Numbered from the stretch's first letter, positions 27,929 through 37,457 are shown. The stretch: 64,000 bases of DNA from Mycolicibacterium peregrinum (GCF_001665625.1 NZ_LZSY01000061.1:1-64000); one strand, 5' to 3'. Notes: generated by a model not told the origin, from the letters alone. A program made the numbers and translations.

Positions 27929-28539
27929 GCCGGCCAGATCTCGGCCAGGTAGGAGGTCGGGCGCACCACCAGTTGCGCCGTGGCGGGTCCGCCGGTCTGC
28001 GGGCCGGGCGCGGCGGCGTCGGAGATGACGTGGCCGAACACGTCGGCATCGATCTGCCGGCGCTGTGCGCCGACATTCACCGTCCACCTACCCGGTCCAC
28101 AAGGTGCGGGATCGGTGGGCGGCTGGTCCCACCTGCCGCCGAGGCCGGTGAAACCGCCGATCCGCGCGATCAATTGGCCCGGCGGGCGCAGAGGCCAGTA
28201 GAACCGGTCGAGCGCCTGCCCGTCGGTGAACGGGACGACCGCGTCGACCGGAAGGCCCAGGACCGAGGCCGCGAGGTCGACGGGGAGCAGCTGCAAACGG
28301 GACAACGCAGCGTCGCGGATCCCCAGCACCCCGGCCCGCCAGGCGGCCACCGCCGCGACGTTGAACATCACGTCCCGCGCCGCCGAAATACCGCGCAGGG
28401 CATGGCGGTACCGCATCGGGTCGCCGCCGAAGCGGGCCACGTTGTCAGCCGAGATGGCCAGATCGAGGCCGGGCACCGCAGGCAGCTCGGCGGGCGTGGG
28501 CAGGTCGAGGTTGACCTGGTGGTACGCCCGGGCAATCAC
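27925..28539 (-). CDS. Protein of unknown function in the MoxR/VWA operon
   Basis: 204 aa, soluble. It starts with GTG overlapping the ATPase stop (GTGA). Visible pieces are an N-terminal helical part (RYRHALRGISAARDVMFNVA) and a Gly/Pro-rich C-terminal part. No recognised motif. Its position between the ATPase and VWA genes suggests it bridges them, as inference only. Confidence 0.75.
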   Translation of the reverse strand: MIARAYHQVNLDLPTPAELPAVPGLDLAISADNVARFGGDPMRYRHALRGISAARDVMFNVAAVAAWRAGVLGIRDAALSRLQLLPVDLAASVLGLPVDAVVPFTDGQALDRFYWPLRPPGQLIARIGGFTGLGGRWDQPPTDPAPCGPGRWTVNVGAQRRQIDADVFGHVISDAAAPGPQTGGPATAQLVVRPTSYLAEIWPA

Positions 28540-30047
28540 CGGCCGCTCTCCAGCCAGTGCAGATAGTTCGAATACCGTTGGTAGAGATACTTCAAGGCGA
28601 CCAGATCGTCGAAATCCCGGCCGTAGATCTTGCCGACGCCAGAGACCGCCGAGATCTGAGCCTCGATCGTGGTGAGGCGCCGCGACACCTCAAGCGCGTC
28701 CAAACCGTCGAGACCGTGGCCGAACTGCTCGACCAGTTCGGCCACCGGATCCTCGCCCTCGCGCTCCAGTGCGACGAACTCCCGGCACGACGAGTCGAAC
28801 AGGTCGGTCAGCCAGCTCGCGGGGTCTGACGCCAGTTCCCGGTCCGTGCCGGTGTCGAAGCGGGGATGGGCAGTATTCGGTAACAGCTTGCCGCGCAAGG
28901 CGAACGGCACCATCGCCCGCACGTCCTCGAGAGTGACGGTGTCGTTGCCCCGGAACCAGGCCAGCGCCTTGGCATAGAGCACCAGGTTCTGCAGCGAGCG
29001 CACCGACACCCCGTTGACGGTCTGCGCGCCGAGATCGATCTGCAGATCGGCGCCCGAGTTGGCGTCGATGATCTGCTCGACCTCGAGACCGGCGGTGGCC
29101 ACCACATCCTTGGTCCGGTACTCGAAGCGGCGGCCACCGTGCTGGACGAACTCGAAGTGGCTGACGAAGAACTCCAACCGACGGCGTACGTCGGTGGGCA
29201 CCGGAATCGCCCGGATCGCCCGGACCATCTCCGCCTGCTCGGCCCCGCCGAACACCAGCTCGGCGGGCACGTTGTCCTCCGGCCGGTCCCCGGCCTCCAC
29301 GCGACTCACCAGTTCGTCGAGGAAGCGGCTGTTGAAACCGAATGCCTGCACGGTCACGTCGATACGGTCGCGCAGCGCCTGGATCACCGGGAAGGTGCCG
29401 CCACCGCCGTCGTCGTTGGCGGTGAAGAACCAGCTCTCCACCCCGTGTTCGGGTGCGGTGACGTGCATCTGGTCGTGGCTTTCCACATAACCCTCGGCGA
29501 CCATGGTCAGCAGCGCCGACTGGGTCTTGGTCGGAATCCGGTTGTACTCGTCGAGGATCTTGACCGGCGCGGTCAGCCAGCTCTTCCAGGCGATGGTGAT
29601 CTCGGCGAGGTTCCCCGCCTGCACCAGGTCGCGCGGCAGCGGGATCCCGACCAGATCACCCACGGTCAGCTGTGGCTGGCCCTGCTGGACGTGGCGGCGT
29701 ACGTCGGCGGGGGTGGACCCGGCCAGCACGCCCATCAACACTGCCAGTGTGGTCTTGCCGCGGCCCGGCCCGCCGATCAGCAGGCAGCGTCCGCCGACGG
29801 CGAAAGTCAGCAGTGGGACAAGGACATTCGAGGAGTAGGCGGGCTGCCTGGGCAGGCTCAGGGACGCACCCGCGTCGCCGAGCGGATAGTTGACGGTCGT
29901 GTCCGAGCCGAACTCGACGTCGTAGAACGGGGAGATGACGGCCTTGTTGATCAGCCAGAAGTAGGCGCGGCGCAGCTTCTCGTCGAGAGTGACCGTGGGC
30001 TCCGTGGGTGGGGTGAACAGGTCGGCGGCGGTGAGGCCGGTTAGCAT
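28536..30047 (-). CDS. MoxR-type AAA+ ATPase
   Basis: 503 aa. Walker A GGPGRGKT (92-99), Walker B KILDEYNRIP (about 163-172) with the MoxR-specific TKTQSALL after it, and a sensor-1 region WFFTANDDGG. It continues with an arginine-rich sensor 2 (FGFNSRFLDEL). MoxR ATPases drive assembly or activation of partner proteins, usually with a VWA protein. The ATG at 30047 lies inside the 3' arm of a 25-bp inverted repeat; a TTG 51 bases earlier is possible. First gene of the operon. Confidence 0.9.
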   Translation of the reverse strand: MLTGLTAADLFTPPTEPTVTLDEKLRRAYFWLINKAVISPFYDVEFGSDTTVNYPLGDAGASLSLPRQPAYSSNVLVPLLTFAVGGRCLLIGGPGRGKTTLAVLMGVLAGSTPADVRRHVQQGQPQLTVGDLVGIPLPRDLVQAGNLAEITIAWKSWLTAPVKILDEYNRIPTKTQSALLTMVAEGYVESHDQMHVTAPEHGVESWFFTANDDGGGGTFPVIQALRDRIDVTVQAFGFNSRFLDELVSRVEAGDRPEDNVPAELVFGGAEQAEMVRAIRAIPVPTDVRRRLEFFVSHFEFVQHGGRRFEYRTKDVVATAGLEVEQIIDANSGADLQIDLGAQTVNGVSVRSLQNLVLYAKALAWFRGNDTVTLEDVRAMVPFALRGKLLPNTAHPRFDTGTDRELASDPASWLTDLFDSSCREFVALEREGEDPVAELVEQFGHGLDGLDALEVSRRLTTIEAQISAVSGVGKIYGRDFDDLVALKYLYQRYSNYLHWLESGR

Positions 30048-30136
30048 TGGCGCGACGGGAGGGGGCCGGATGACGACCAGGTGGAGCGCGGTATCCAAAT
30101 CGCCGACCCTGCCCGTCGCGCCAATGCTAACCGGCC
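30035..30136. repeat. 25-bp perfect inverted repeat over the ATPase start codon
   Basis: Arms 30035-30059 and 30112-30136 are perfect reverse complements with a 52-base loop. The first arm holds the ATG of the MoxR-type ATPase (minus strand). The second arm is an inverted copy of the same start region, with an ATG on the plus strand at 30124 followed by a short open frame. A transcript starting upstream would fold a hairpin hiding the start codon. Confidence 0.9.
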
Positions 30137-30221
30137 CGCCCCCGCCGCCGCGGCGTTGATTCTGCGCCCAGGGCGTGGCCCACTCGCACTTTCTCGCCCT
30201 CGCCGCAGAGCCGACCGGGGT

Positions 30222-31034
30222 TCAGCCGAGCTCGACCACGACCGGGGCATGGTCGCTGGGCGCGGTGGTGCCCTTCTTGGGGCGGCGTTCGTCCTTCACG
30301 ATCTCGGCGCCGGTGACCCGCGACGCCAGACCGGGCGAGCCGAGGATGAAGTCGATGCGCATGCCGCGGCGCTTCTGGAACGCCAGCTGGGTGTAGTCCC
30401 AGTAGGTGTAGATCCCCGGCCCTTCGGTGAAAGGTCGCACCACATCGGTGAATTGGGCGTCATGCATGGCCTGGAAGGCGGCCCGCTCGGGCTCGGACAC
30501 ATGGGTGCGACCGTCAAAGACGGCCATGTCCCAGACATCCTCGTCCTTGGGGGCGATGTTCCAGTCGCCGACCAGCGCGATGGGCTGCTCCGGATCGTCC
30601 TTCAGCCAGCCGGCGGCGGTATCCCGCAGGGCGGCAAGCCAATCCAGCTTGTAGGCGTAGTGCGGATCGGCCAAGGTGCGGCCGTTGGGCACATAGAGGC
30701 TCCACACCCGCACCCCACCGCACGTCGCGCCAAGGGCGCGGGCCTCGGACGTGGCCTCTTCCTCAGGCTTGCTGCTCCAGGTCGGCTGACCGGCGAACCC
30801 GACCTCCACGTCGTCCAGACCCACCCGTGAGGCGATGGCCACGCCGTTCCACTGGTTGAGCCCGACGTGGGCCACCTCGTAGCCCAACGCCGCGAACGGC
30901 ATCATCGGGAACTGCGCGTCGGTGCACTTGGTTTCCTGCATGGCCAGCACGTCTACGTCAGCGCGCTCCAGCCAGTCGACCACGCGGTCCACTCGGGTAC
31001 GGATCGAATTGACGTTCCACGTGGCCAGGCGCAT
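30222..31034 (-). CDS. xthA: Exodeoxyribonuclease III
   Basis: 270 aa. This is an AP endonuclease/3'-5' exonuclease of base excision repair. Motifs: TWNVNSIRTR (N-terminus), QETKC with the metal-binding Glu, WSLYVPNGR, GDWNIAP, and the C-terminal SDHAPV catalytic dyad. Length is usual. In M. tuberculosis xthA precedes the GNAT/def genes as here, although a LysR and an SDR are inserted. The 174-base stretch upstream of the MoxR gene (30048-30221) holds only the inverted repeat. Confidence 0.95.
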   Translation of the reverse strand: MRLATWNVNSIRTRVDRVVDWLERADVDVLAMQETKCTDAQFPMMPFAALGYEVAHVGLNQWNGVAIASRVGLDDVEVGFAGQPTWSSKPEEEATSEARALGATCGGVRVWSLYVPNGRTLADPHYAYKLDWLAALRDTAAGWLKDDPEQPIALVGDWNIAPKDEDVWDMAVFDGRTHVSEPERAAFQAMHDAQFTDVVRPFTEGPGIYTYWDYTQLAFQKRRGMRIDFILGSPGLASRVTGAEIVKDERRPKKGTTAPSDHAPVVVELG

Positions 31035-31038
31035 GGGG

Positions 31039-31893
31039 TTAGAGGGTACGGGCGCCGACCTGACGCAGGAACGCCCGGGCAGCGGAGCCGGTGCCCGGGC
31101 TGATGGCCAGTGCCAGTGTCCGGGTTGTCCTCGGGATCAGTGGGCGACTGACGATTCCGGGATGCGGACCGGAAAGGGACGGCAGAATGCTCACCCCCAA
31201 TCCGGCGCGCACCAGGTCGAGCACCGCCGTCATCTCGTGGGCTTCGAAGTCGGCACCGAGCTCAACGCCAGCCTCGGCGGCGACCGGTGTGAACACCGCG
31301 GCGCATCCCCCCGTCGACCGGATGAAGGGTTCGGCGGCCAACTCGGCGTAGCTGACCGCGTTCAGCGCGGCGAGGCGGTGGCCGGCAGGCAGGACGGCCA
31401 CCATCTCGTCGACGCCGAGCTTTCCGACTTCCAGGCCGGGGGCAGGAAGGCTGACCACCCCGGCGTCCGCCGCGCCGCGCTCCAGCCAGGACCTGATCTC
31501 GGGTTCGCTGCCCTCCATCAGGTGCACTGTCACGCCGGGATACTCATCGCTGAACGCGCGCAGCCGCGGCGCGAGCATCGTGCCGGTGGCGAACGGCAGG
31601 CTCGCCACCCGCAGCGTTCCGGTCAGCTGCCCGGCCATCGCCGCGACCTCCGTGCGCATCAGCTCCATGTGACGCACGGCGTCGCGGGCGTGGGCGGCCG
31701 CGCGGTCCCCGGCGGCGGTCAGCGATACACCGTTGCGGTGGCGACGTAGCAATGGCAGGCCGAGCTCCTTCTCCAGGCTTGCCACGGCCCGGCTGACCGC
31801 CGGCTGGGTCAGGTCCAGCAGCTGTCCCGCGGCGGTGAAGCCGCCCTGGTCGACCACCGCCAGAAACGACTTCAGTTGCAGCAACGTGGGCAT
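31039..31893 (-). CDS. LysR family transcriptional regulator
   Basis: 284 aa. An N-terminal winged helix (LKSFLAVVDQGGFTAAGQLL, TQPAVSRAVASLEKELG) and a C-terminal periplasmic-binding-like effector domain. ATG 31893 is chosen because it gives the family's usual start; four extra codons are possible. It ends 4 bases before xthA and diverges from an SDR gene, which it probably controls. Confidence 0.92.
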   Translation of the reverse strand: MPTLLQLKSFLAVVDQGGFTAAGQLLDLTQPAVSRAVASLEKELGLPLLRRHRNGVSLTAAGDRAAAHARDAVRHMELMRTEVAAMAGQLTGTLRVASLPFATGTMLAPRLRAFSDEYPGVTVHLMEGSEPEIRSWLERGAADAGVVSLPAPGLEVGKLGVDEMVAVLPAGHRLAALNAVSYAELAAEPFIRSTGGCAAVFTPVAAEAGVELGADFEAHEMTAVLDLVRAGLGVSILPSLSGPHPGIVSRPLIPRTTRTLALAISPGTGSAARAFLRQVGARTL

Positions 31894-31915
31894 TCTCCAC
31901 CTCAACTATGCGCTG

Positions 31916-31944
31916 TTGACATGCGTATATATCAAAAATGGCAT
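31916..31944 (+). promoter_or_regulatory. Candidate promoter region between LysR and SDR genes
   Basis: TTGACA at 31916-31921 is a perfect -35 hexamer on the plus strand, with TGGCAT 17 bases later as a poor -10. The 106-base gap is AT-rich (TATATATCAAAAATGG) and is where a LysR binding site would lie. A usable T-N11-A site could not be fixed by eye. Confidence 0.35.
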
Positions 31945-31999
31945 GGAACATCTCGGTCTGTAAAGCGTTTCTGTAATGCATCGATGAAAGGAAGCGCAC

Positions 32000-32713
32000 A
32001 TGACATCACGACGGGTTCTGATCACCGGAGCCTCGAAGGGGATCGGGCGGGCGGTTGCCGACCGGCTGGCCGCCGCCGGCCACGAACCGATCGGGTTCGC
32101 CAGGACCGCAACGCCCGGCTTTCCCGGAAAGTTGATCGAGGTCGATCTCGGCGACCGGGCAGCGACCGATGCGGCGCTGACCGCGGTCCTGGCAGATGGG
32201 CCGATCGAGGCCGTGGTGAACAACGTCGGTCTGGCCCGGTTCGCCCGTATCGGCAGCATCGACCTGGACACGTTGGCAGAGACCTACGACCTCAACGTGC
32301 GGACCGCCGTCCAGGTGGTGCAGGCGGCGTTGCCGGACATGCTCGCCGCGGGCTGGGGCCGGATCGTCAATGTGACCAGCCTGACCACCCTCGGCGCCCC
32401 GGAGCGCACACCGTACGCCGCGGCGAAGGCCGCTCTGGAAGCCGCCACCCGGATCTGGGCCGGCGAGCTCGCGTCGACCGGCATCACGGTCAACGCCGTC
32501 GCACCGGGGCCGATCGAGACCGAGATGTACCGTGCGCGCAGCCCGCAGGGATCGCCGCGCGAGCAGCGCATGCTCGACACCATTCCGATGAAGCGGGTCG
32601 GCAAGCCAAACGAGGTCGCGCACGCGATCTGCGCGCTGCTGGACGAGGACGCGGGCTACGTCACCGGCCAGATCGTCAGGGTCGACGGCGGAGGCAGCAT
32701 CAGTGCGGCGTGA
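32000..32713 (+). CDS. Short-chain dehydrogenase/reductase
   Basis: 237 aa, classical SDR: cofactor motif TGASKGIG (about 8-15), NNVG (about 75-78), the catalytic Ser in VTSLTT, Tyr-x3-Lys in YAAAK (about 140), and PGPIETEM. It is an NAD(P)-dependent oxidoreductase similar in shape to FabG-type proteins. Divergent LysR regulation implies a catabolic or detoxifying role for an unknown substrate. Its 3' end overlaps the convergent GNAT gene by 14 bases. Confidence 0.92.
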   Translation: MTSRRVLITGASKGIGRAVADRLAAAGHEPIGFARTATPGFPGKLIEVDLGDRAATDAALTAVLADGPIEAVVNNVGLARFARIGSIDLDTLAETYDLNVRTAVQVVQAALPDMLAAGWGRIVNVTSLTTLGAPERTPYAAAKAALEAATRIWAGELASTGITVNAVAPGPIETEMYRARSPQGSPREQRMLDTIPMKRVGKPNEVAHAICALLDEDAGYVTGQIVRVDGGGSISAA

Positions 32714-33635
32714 GGATGTCTTCCACTGCGACATAACGGGTTTGGTGGTGCAGCCGAAAACCCAGCGAGGTGTACAGCGCGATTGCCGCGTGGTTGTCGA
32801 CCTCCACCTGGACGTAGGCCTGGCGGGCGCCTGCCTGGGCACCCCAGGTTGCCAGCGCCTCACACACCGACCGGGCGTGGCCCTGCCCGCGCCGCGCCGG
32901 GGAGACCCGGACCGACGAGATGCCCAGCCAGAGTGTGCCGTCCGGAGCCGGTGTCACCGCCCCGCGGCCCACCGCGCAATCGGGGACCGTTGCGAAAACC
33001 AGCTGCCCGTCGACCACGGCCGTCAGCACGTCCACGGGGACGTCGCGTTCGTAGAGCCGCAGCCACTCCGCGTCCGGTTGCTGCGCCAGCGTGACGCTCG
33101 ACGGCGAGGGTTGCGCCGGCGTGACATTCGAGGAGGAAGGGGGAGGGGCGGGCAGCTCACGCACCATGATCCGGGCCGGCTTGATGCCCGGGGTGCGAAT
33201 CGGCAGGAGTCGCTCGGGCAGGGCCAGCCAGGCCGGCAGGCCACGTTTGCGGTACCAGTTGCGCACCGCGGCGAGATCGGCGATCTGGGCCGACATGTCC
33301 AACGGGATCGCCGAATTCGCGCGGCTGGTGACTCCGTGTCCGGCGCGCAGCAGCCAACCGCCCAACCATTGCTGCTCGACGCCCGGCCAGGCCAGCGCCG
33401 CCGCATGTTCGAGCGCGCGGATCTCCGAGGCCCGAACCGGGGCGTGCGACAGCTCGCGCACGCTGACGATGTCTGCCGGTGCGACGTCGACGAGCTCGCC
33501 GTCCTTGGTGCGGATCAGCACCGTCGGCTCCAGTTGTTCCAGGTGCCCGATGACGTCGGTGAGCGGCTTGGCCGACCCGGCGGGCAGCCGGTACCGAAGG
33601 CTGACCCGCGACCCGAGTGCGGGTAATGCCGGCAT
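32700..33635 (-). CDS. GNAT family acetyltransferase (Rv0428c position)
   Basis: 311 aa. The C-terminal half has the acetyl-CoA binding loop SVRVSPARRGQGHARSVCEA (RxxGxA-type) and ends with YTSLGF. The N-terminal half is a separate beta-rich domain. In M. tuberculosis a GNAT gene stands at the same place between xthA and def. Its ATG overlaps the def stop (TGATG). Substrate unknown. Confidence 0.88.
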   Translation of the reverse strand: MPALPALGSRVSLRYRLPAGSAKPLTDVIGHLEQLEPTVLIRTKDGELVDVAPADIVSVRELSHAPVRASEIRALEHAAALAWPGVEQQWLGGWLLRAGHGVTSRANSAIPLDMSAQIADLAAVRNWYRKRGLPAWLALPERLLPIRTPGIKPARIMVRELPAPPPSSSNVTPAQPSPSSVTLAQQPDAEWLRLYERDVPVDVLTAVVDGQLVFATVPDCAVGRGAVTPAPDGTLWLGISSVRVSPARRGQGHARSVCEALATWGAQAGARQAYVQVEVDNHAAIALYTSLGFRLHHQTRYVAVEDILTPH

Positions 33636-34228
33636 CAGTGCCCGAACGGGTCAGGGACCTCGCCGGGCATCCAGGACAGGCCGGGAACACCCCATCCGTT
33701 GCGCTTGACGGTCTTCTTGGCAGCCCGCGCGTAGCGGCCCACGAGGCGGTCGATGTAGAGGAATCCGTCGAGATGCCCGGTCTCGTGCTGCAGCATCCGG
33801 GCAAACAAGTCGGTGCCCTCGAGAGTGATCGGCGAACCGTCGGCATCCAGGCCCGTGACCCGTGCCCAGTCGGCCCGGCCGGTCGGGAAATTCTCGCCCG
33901 GCACGGACAGGCAGCCTTCCTCGTCATCGTCGGGGTCGGGCATCGTCTCGGGAACGTCGGAGGTCTCCAGCACCGGGTTGATGACGACCCCGCGGCGCCG
34001 CGTGACCTGACCGCGGGTCGGAGCGCAGTCGTAGACGAACAACCGCTTGGCCACACCGATCTGGTTGGCGGCCAAGCCAACCCCGTTCGCGGCGTCCATG
34101 GTGTCGAACATGGTCTGGATGAGTTCGGGTAGATCTGCGGGCAGCGAGCCGTCCGGGCCGACCGGCACCGGCTCGGTCGGTGTGTGCAGAACGGGATCCC
34201 CGACGATGCAAATCGGTGCGACAGCCAT
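33635..34228 (-). CDS. def: Peptide deformylase
   Basis: 197 aa. Removes the N-formyl group from nascent proteins. The three family motifs are present: GVGLAANQ (49-56), EGCLS (104-108, with metal-binding Cys106) and QHETGH (147-152, His148, catalytic Glu149 and His152). It is coupled to the GNAT gene. Length is normal for mycobacterial Def, which has a long C-terminus. Confidence 0.96.
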   Translation of the reverse strand: MAVAPICIVGDPVLHTPTEPVPVGPDGSLPADLPELIQTMFDTMDAANGVGLAANQIGVAKRLFVYDCAPTRGQVTRRRGVVINPVLETSDVPETMPDPDDDEEGCLSVPGENFPTGRADWARVTGLDADGSPITLEGTDLFARMLQHETGHLDGFLYIDRLVGRYARAAKKTVKRNGWGVPGLSWMPGEVPDPFGH

Positions 34229-34366
34229 GGGGGAAGCTTAAGGTGGCAATCCTTCTCACCCGACTCGCGGGTTTATGTGTCAGCTCAAGCCAGCAAGCCG
34301 TGGTTGAATAATCGCCGAACCACAGCGATGTTATTTCTCAAGTGTCGGAAGGGTCCAGGGAGCAAT

Positions 34367-34678
34367 ATGGACGGCGCCATGGCGCGGGCTGAGCAATCCG
34401 GGGACGACTCTGACCTGAGCGACGGGCTCACCCGGCGCGAGCACGATATTTTGGCCTTCGAACGCCAATGGTGGAAGTACGCCGGCAGCAAGGAAGACGC
34501 GATCAAAGAGCTCTTCTCGATGTCGGCTACCCGGTACTACCAGGTGCTCAACGCGCTGGTGGACCGCCCCGAGGCGCTGGCCGCCGACCCGATGCTGGTC
34601 AAGCGGTTGCGGCGGCTGCGGGCAAGCCGTCAGAAGGCGCGCGCCGCGCGGCGGCTCGGCTTCGATATCACTACCTAA
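34367..34678 (+). CDS. DUF3263 protein (Rv0430 position)
   Basis: 103 aa, beginning MDGAMARAEQ. It contains REHDILAFERQWWKYAG (DUF3263 motif) and a basic C-terminus (RRLRASRQKARAARRL). This looks like a small DNA-binding protein. The ATG at 34367 follows GGGAG. The gene before it is divergent; 34229-34366 is the shared promoter region and contains a weak GTGGTT/AACCAC pair I would not call further. Confidence 0.9.
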   Translation: MDGAMARAEQSGDDSDLSDGLTRREHDILAFERQWWKYAGSKEDAIKELFSMSATRYYQVLNALVDRPEALAADPMLVKRLRRLRASRQKARAARRLGFDITT

Positions 34679-34726
34679 AGGTCACGCAATGAGGGATCGG
34701 GCGGTTCGCTCGATACAGTGGTGGCG

Positions 34727-35197
34727 ATGAATCAGCGAGACTCCTCCGGGCTGCCCCTGCGCGCCATGGTGATGGTGCTGTTGTTCCTCGGGGTCGTGTT
34801 CCTGCTGGTCGGTTTCCAGGCGCTCGGCTCCGACGACGACTCAGCGGATCAATCGTCGTCCGTGGCCACCACGACCGCGACGACCACCACAAAGACATCG
34901 GCAAAGGCCGCGCCCGCACCCGACGTCAAGGCCGACGTGCGCGTGTACAACATCTCCGACGTTCCTGGCGCGGCCGAAACCGCGGCCAATCAGTTGCGTG
35001 AGGCGCACTGGAATGTCACCGAGACCGGCAACCTGACACTGGAAGGTGTTGCCGGCACCACGGTGTTCTTCGGTGAGACTCCCGATGAGAAGGAAGCAGC
35101 CGAAAATGCGGGCAAGGTGTTGCATGCGCCCGTCGAACCCCGACGCCCCGAACTTGTCGCGCAACCACCGGGCGTGATCGTGGTAGTCACCGGCTAG
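34727..35197 (+). CDS. virR: VirR-like membrane protein with LytR_C domain (Rv0431)
   Basis: 156 aa. A short cytoplasmic part, a transmembrane helix (about 13-32, [20 protein letters not shown]), an Ala/Thr/Lys-rich linker and a LytR_C domain ([28 protein letters not shown]). M. tuberculosis VirR (Rv0431) controls vesicle production and immune responses. ATG 34727 is chosen over one three codons earlier. Same order as in M. tuberculosis. Confidence 0.85.
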   Translation: MNQRDSSGLPLRAMVMVLLFLGVVFLLVGFQALGSDDDSADQSSSVATTTATTTTKTSAKAAPAPDVKADVRVYNISDVPGAAETAANQLREAHWNVTETGNLTLEGVAGTTVFFGETPDEKEAAENAGKVLHAPVEPRRPELVAQPPGVIVVVTG

Positions 35198-35207
35198 GCT
35201 TTGGACC

Positions 35208-35918
35208 ATGCTTAAGTCCGTCGGTGTTGCCGTCCTGTTCGCCGCCCCTGTCGTCGCACTGAGCGCCTGCAGCCCTCCCGGTCAGGTCCCGTCCGACACG
35301 CCCGGGACCACCCCGGCAATCTGGACCGGATCGCCGTCCCCCTCGGCCGCTCCCGGTGAGCACGGCAGCGGACACGGTGCACCGGCCACCAGCGGCGGCG
35401 AGACCCTGACCGCGGAGCTCAAGACCGCCGACGGCACGTCCGTGGCAACCGCCGACTTCCAGTTCGCCGACGGCTTCGCCACCGTGACCGTCGAGACGAC
35501 CGCCCCGGGCAAGCTGGCTCCCGGATTCCACGGCCTGCACATCCACTCCGTCGGCAAGTGCGAGGCCAACTCGGTGGCCCCCACCGGCGGCGCACCCGGC
35601 GACTTCAACTCGGCCGGCGGCCACTTTCAGGTGTCCGGGCACAGCGGTCACCCCTCCAGCGGTGACCTGAGCTCGCTGCAGATCCGCGCCGACGGCTCGG
35701 GCAAGCTGGTGACCACCACCGACGCCTTCACCGCACAGGATCTGCAGGCCGGCGCCAAGACGGCCATCATCATCCACGAGAAGGCCGACAACTTCGCCAA
35801 CATCCCGCCGGAGAAGTACCAGCAGGTCGTCGGCGGCGCACCCGGCCCCGATCAGGCGACCTTGGCCACCGGCGACGCCGGCTCTCGGGTGGCGTGCGGT
35901 GTTATCGGCGCAGGCTGA
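35208..35918 (+). CDS. sodC: Cu,Zn superoxide dismutase lipoprotein SodC
   Basis: 236 aa. Lipobox LSAC with Cys21; the mature enzyme is anchored on the outer face of the plasma membrane. A His/Ser-rich linker precedes the SOD domain with [12 protein letters not shown] (copper ligands and disulfide Cys), [11 protein letters not shown] and [14 protein letters not shown]. It removes superoxide outside the cell. Mycobacterial SodC is known to lack the usual zinc site. The end overlaps the next gene by 20 bases. Confidence 0.95.
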   Translation: MLKSVGVAVLFAAPVVALSACSPPGQVPSDTPGTTPAIWTGSPSPSAAPGEHGSGHGAPATSGGETLTAELKTADGTSVATADFQFADGFATVTVETTAPGKLAPGFHGLHIHSVGKCEANSVAPTGGAPGDFNSAGGHFQVSGHSGHPSSGDLSSLQIRADGSGKLVTTTDAFTAQDLQAGAKTAIIIHEKADNFANIPPEKYQQVVGGAPGPDQATLATGDAGSRVACGVIGAG

Positions 35919-37029
35919 CAGCCGCATCGATTTCGCCGGGTCGCCCCGGCCAACCGTCGGCGTCGAGTGGGAGTTCGCTCTCGTCGACGCCGACACCCGT
36001 GATCTGAGCAACGGCGCCGCCGAGGTGATCGCCGAGGTCGGCGAGAGCCCGCACGTGCACAAGGAGTTGCTGCGCAACACCATCGAGATCGTCACCGGAA
36101 TCTGTGAGAACACCGGTGAGGCGATGGATGACCTGCGCGGCACCCTTGGCCCCGTGCGCAAGATCGTGCACGACCGCGGCATGGAACTGTTCTGCGCGGG
36201 CACTCACCCGTTCGCAAAATGGTCGGCGCAACAACTGACCGACGCGCCGCGGTATGCCGAGCTGATCAAGCGCACCCAATGGTGGGGCCGGCAGATGACG
36301 ATCTGGGGAGTGCACGTGCACGTCGGGATCTCCTCGGCGCACAAGGTGATGCCCATCATCTCCTCGCTGCTCAACCAGTACCCGCATCTGCTGGCGCTCT
36401 CGGCGTCGTCCCCGTTCTGGGAAGGCGAGGACACCGGGTACGCCAGCAACCGGGCGATGATGTTCCAGCAGTTGCCCACCGCCGGCCTGCCCTTCCAGTT
36501 CCAGACCTGGTCGGAGTTCGAGGGATTCGTCCACGATCAGAAGAAGACCGGCATAATCGACCACCTCAACGAGATCCGTTGGGACATCAGGCCGTCACCG
36601 CACCTCGGCACGATCGAGGTGCGGATCTTCGACGGGGTGTCCAATGTGCGGGAACTCGGTGCGCTGGTCGCGCTGACCCACTGCCTCATCGTGGATCTGG
36701 ACCGCAGGCTCGACGCGGGCGAGCAGCTGCCGACCATGCCGCCGTGGCATGTCCAGGAGAACAAATGGCGCGCCGCCCGCTACGGGCTCGATGCGGTGAT
36801 CATCCTGGATGCCGACAGCAATGAGCGGCTGGTCACCGAAGACCTCGACGAACTGCTGAATCACCTTGAGCCGGTCGCCAAGTCACTGGGGTGCGCTGAC
36901 GAGCTGGCCTCGGTCACCGACATCTACCACGGCGGCGGCTCGTATCAACGACAGCGCCGCGTGGCCGAGGAGAATGACGGCGACCTGCGCGAAGTGGTCG
37001 ATGCCCTGGTCGGTGAACTCCAACTTTAA
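35899..37029 (+). CDS. Glutamate-cysteine ligase-like carboxylate-amine ligase (YbdK family)
   Basis: 376 aa with the ATP-grasp-like GCS2 pattern: [12 protein letters not shown] at the N-terminus, VHVHVGI (about 132-138) and [16 protein letters not shown] (about 225-240). In M. tuberculosis the homologue is Rv0433. YbdK-type enzymes have weak glutamate-cysteine ligase activity and the natural substrate is not settled. GTG start is inside sodC, so it is translationally coupled. Confidence 0.92.
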   Translation: MLSAQADSRIDFAGSPRPTVGVEWEFALVDADTRDLSNGAAEVIAEVGESPHVHKELLRNTIEIVTGICENTGEAMDDLRGTLGPVRKIVHDRGMELFCAGTHPFAKWSAQQLTDAPRYAELIKRTQWWGRQMTIWGVHVHVGISSAHKVMPIISSLLNQYPHLLALSASSPFWEGEDTGYASNRAMMFQQLPTAGLPFQFQTWSEFEGFVHDQKKTGIIDHLNEIRWDIRPSPHLGTIEVRIFDGVSNVRELGALVALTHCLIVDLDRRLDAGEQLPTMPPWHVQENKWRAARYGLDAVIILDADSNERLVTEDLDELLNHLEPVAKSLGCADELASVTDIYHGGGSYQRQRRVAEENDGDLREVVDALVGELQL

Positions 37030-37031
37030 GG

Positions 37032-37457
37032 ATGAACGCTATGCGGCAGCGGATCGTGGTGGGGATTATCGTGGCGGGCTTCGCCCTCTCGGGCTGCAGC
37101 ACAGTCACCGTCGGCACACCGATGGCCGATCCCGATCAGACCGGGATCTCCACGCCGACGACCACCAAGCGCCGACCCAGCACTACGGCAGCACCGTCGA
37201 CTCCGGCTTTCCCGTCCCCCGGAACCAGTGGCGGGACCAGCACCCCGCCACCGAACGGGATGTCGACCACCTGCCGGGAGTATTCCTCGATGGACGAGGC
37301 CACCCAGCTCGGCATGGTCGAGCTACTGGTGAAGAACGGCTATGCGGGAATGAAGAAGAATCCGTACATCTGGACCTCGTTCATCGGAGCCATGTGCGTG
37401 CTGGCCGATCGGGACTCGACCGTGGTCGACGCGATCAACAAAAAGGTGCCGGGCTGA
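37032..37457 (+). CDS. DUF732-type lipoprotein
   Basis: 141 aa. Lipobox LSGC with Cys22, then a Pro/Thr/Ser linker (about 30-75) and a domain with two cysteines (STTCREYSSM, GAMCVLAD) like DUF732 proteins, which are small mycobacterial exported proteins of unknown role. ATG 37032 or 37041 are both possible starts. Its end overlaps the convergent AsnC gene by 23 bases. Confidence 0.75.
   Translation: MNAMRQRIVVGIIVAGFALSGCSTVTVGTPMADPDQTGISTPTTTKRRPSTTAAPSTPAFPSPGTSGGTSTPPPNGMSTTCREYSSMDEATQLGMVELLVKNGYAGMKKNPYIWTSFIGAMCVLADRDSTVVDAINKKVPG

Noticed and set aside
30124..30160. Short plus-strand ORF beginning in the second arm of the inverted repeat
   Set aside because: It stops after a few Pro codons and has no ribosome site; it is probably a by-product of the inverted copy.
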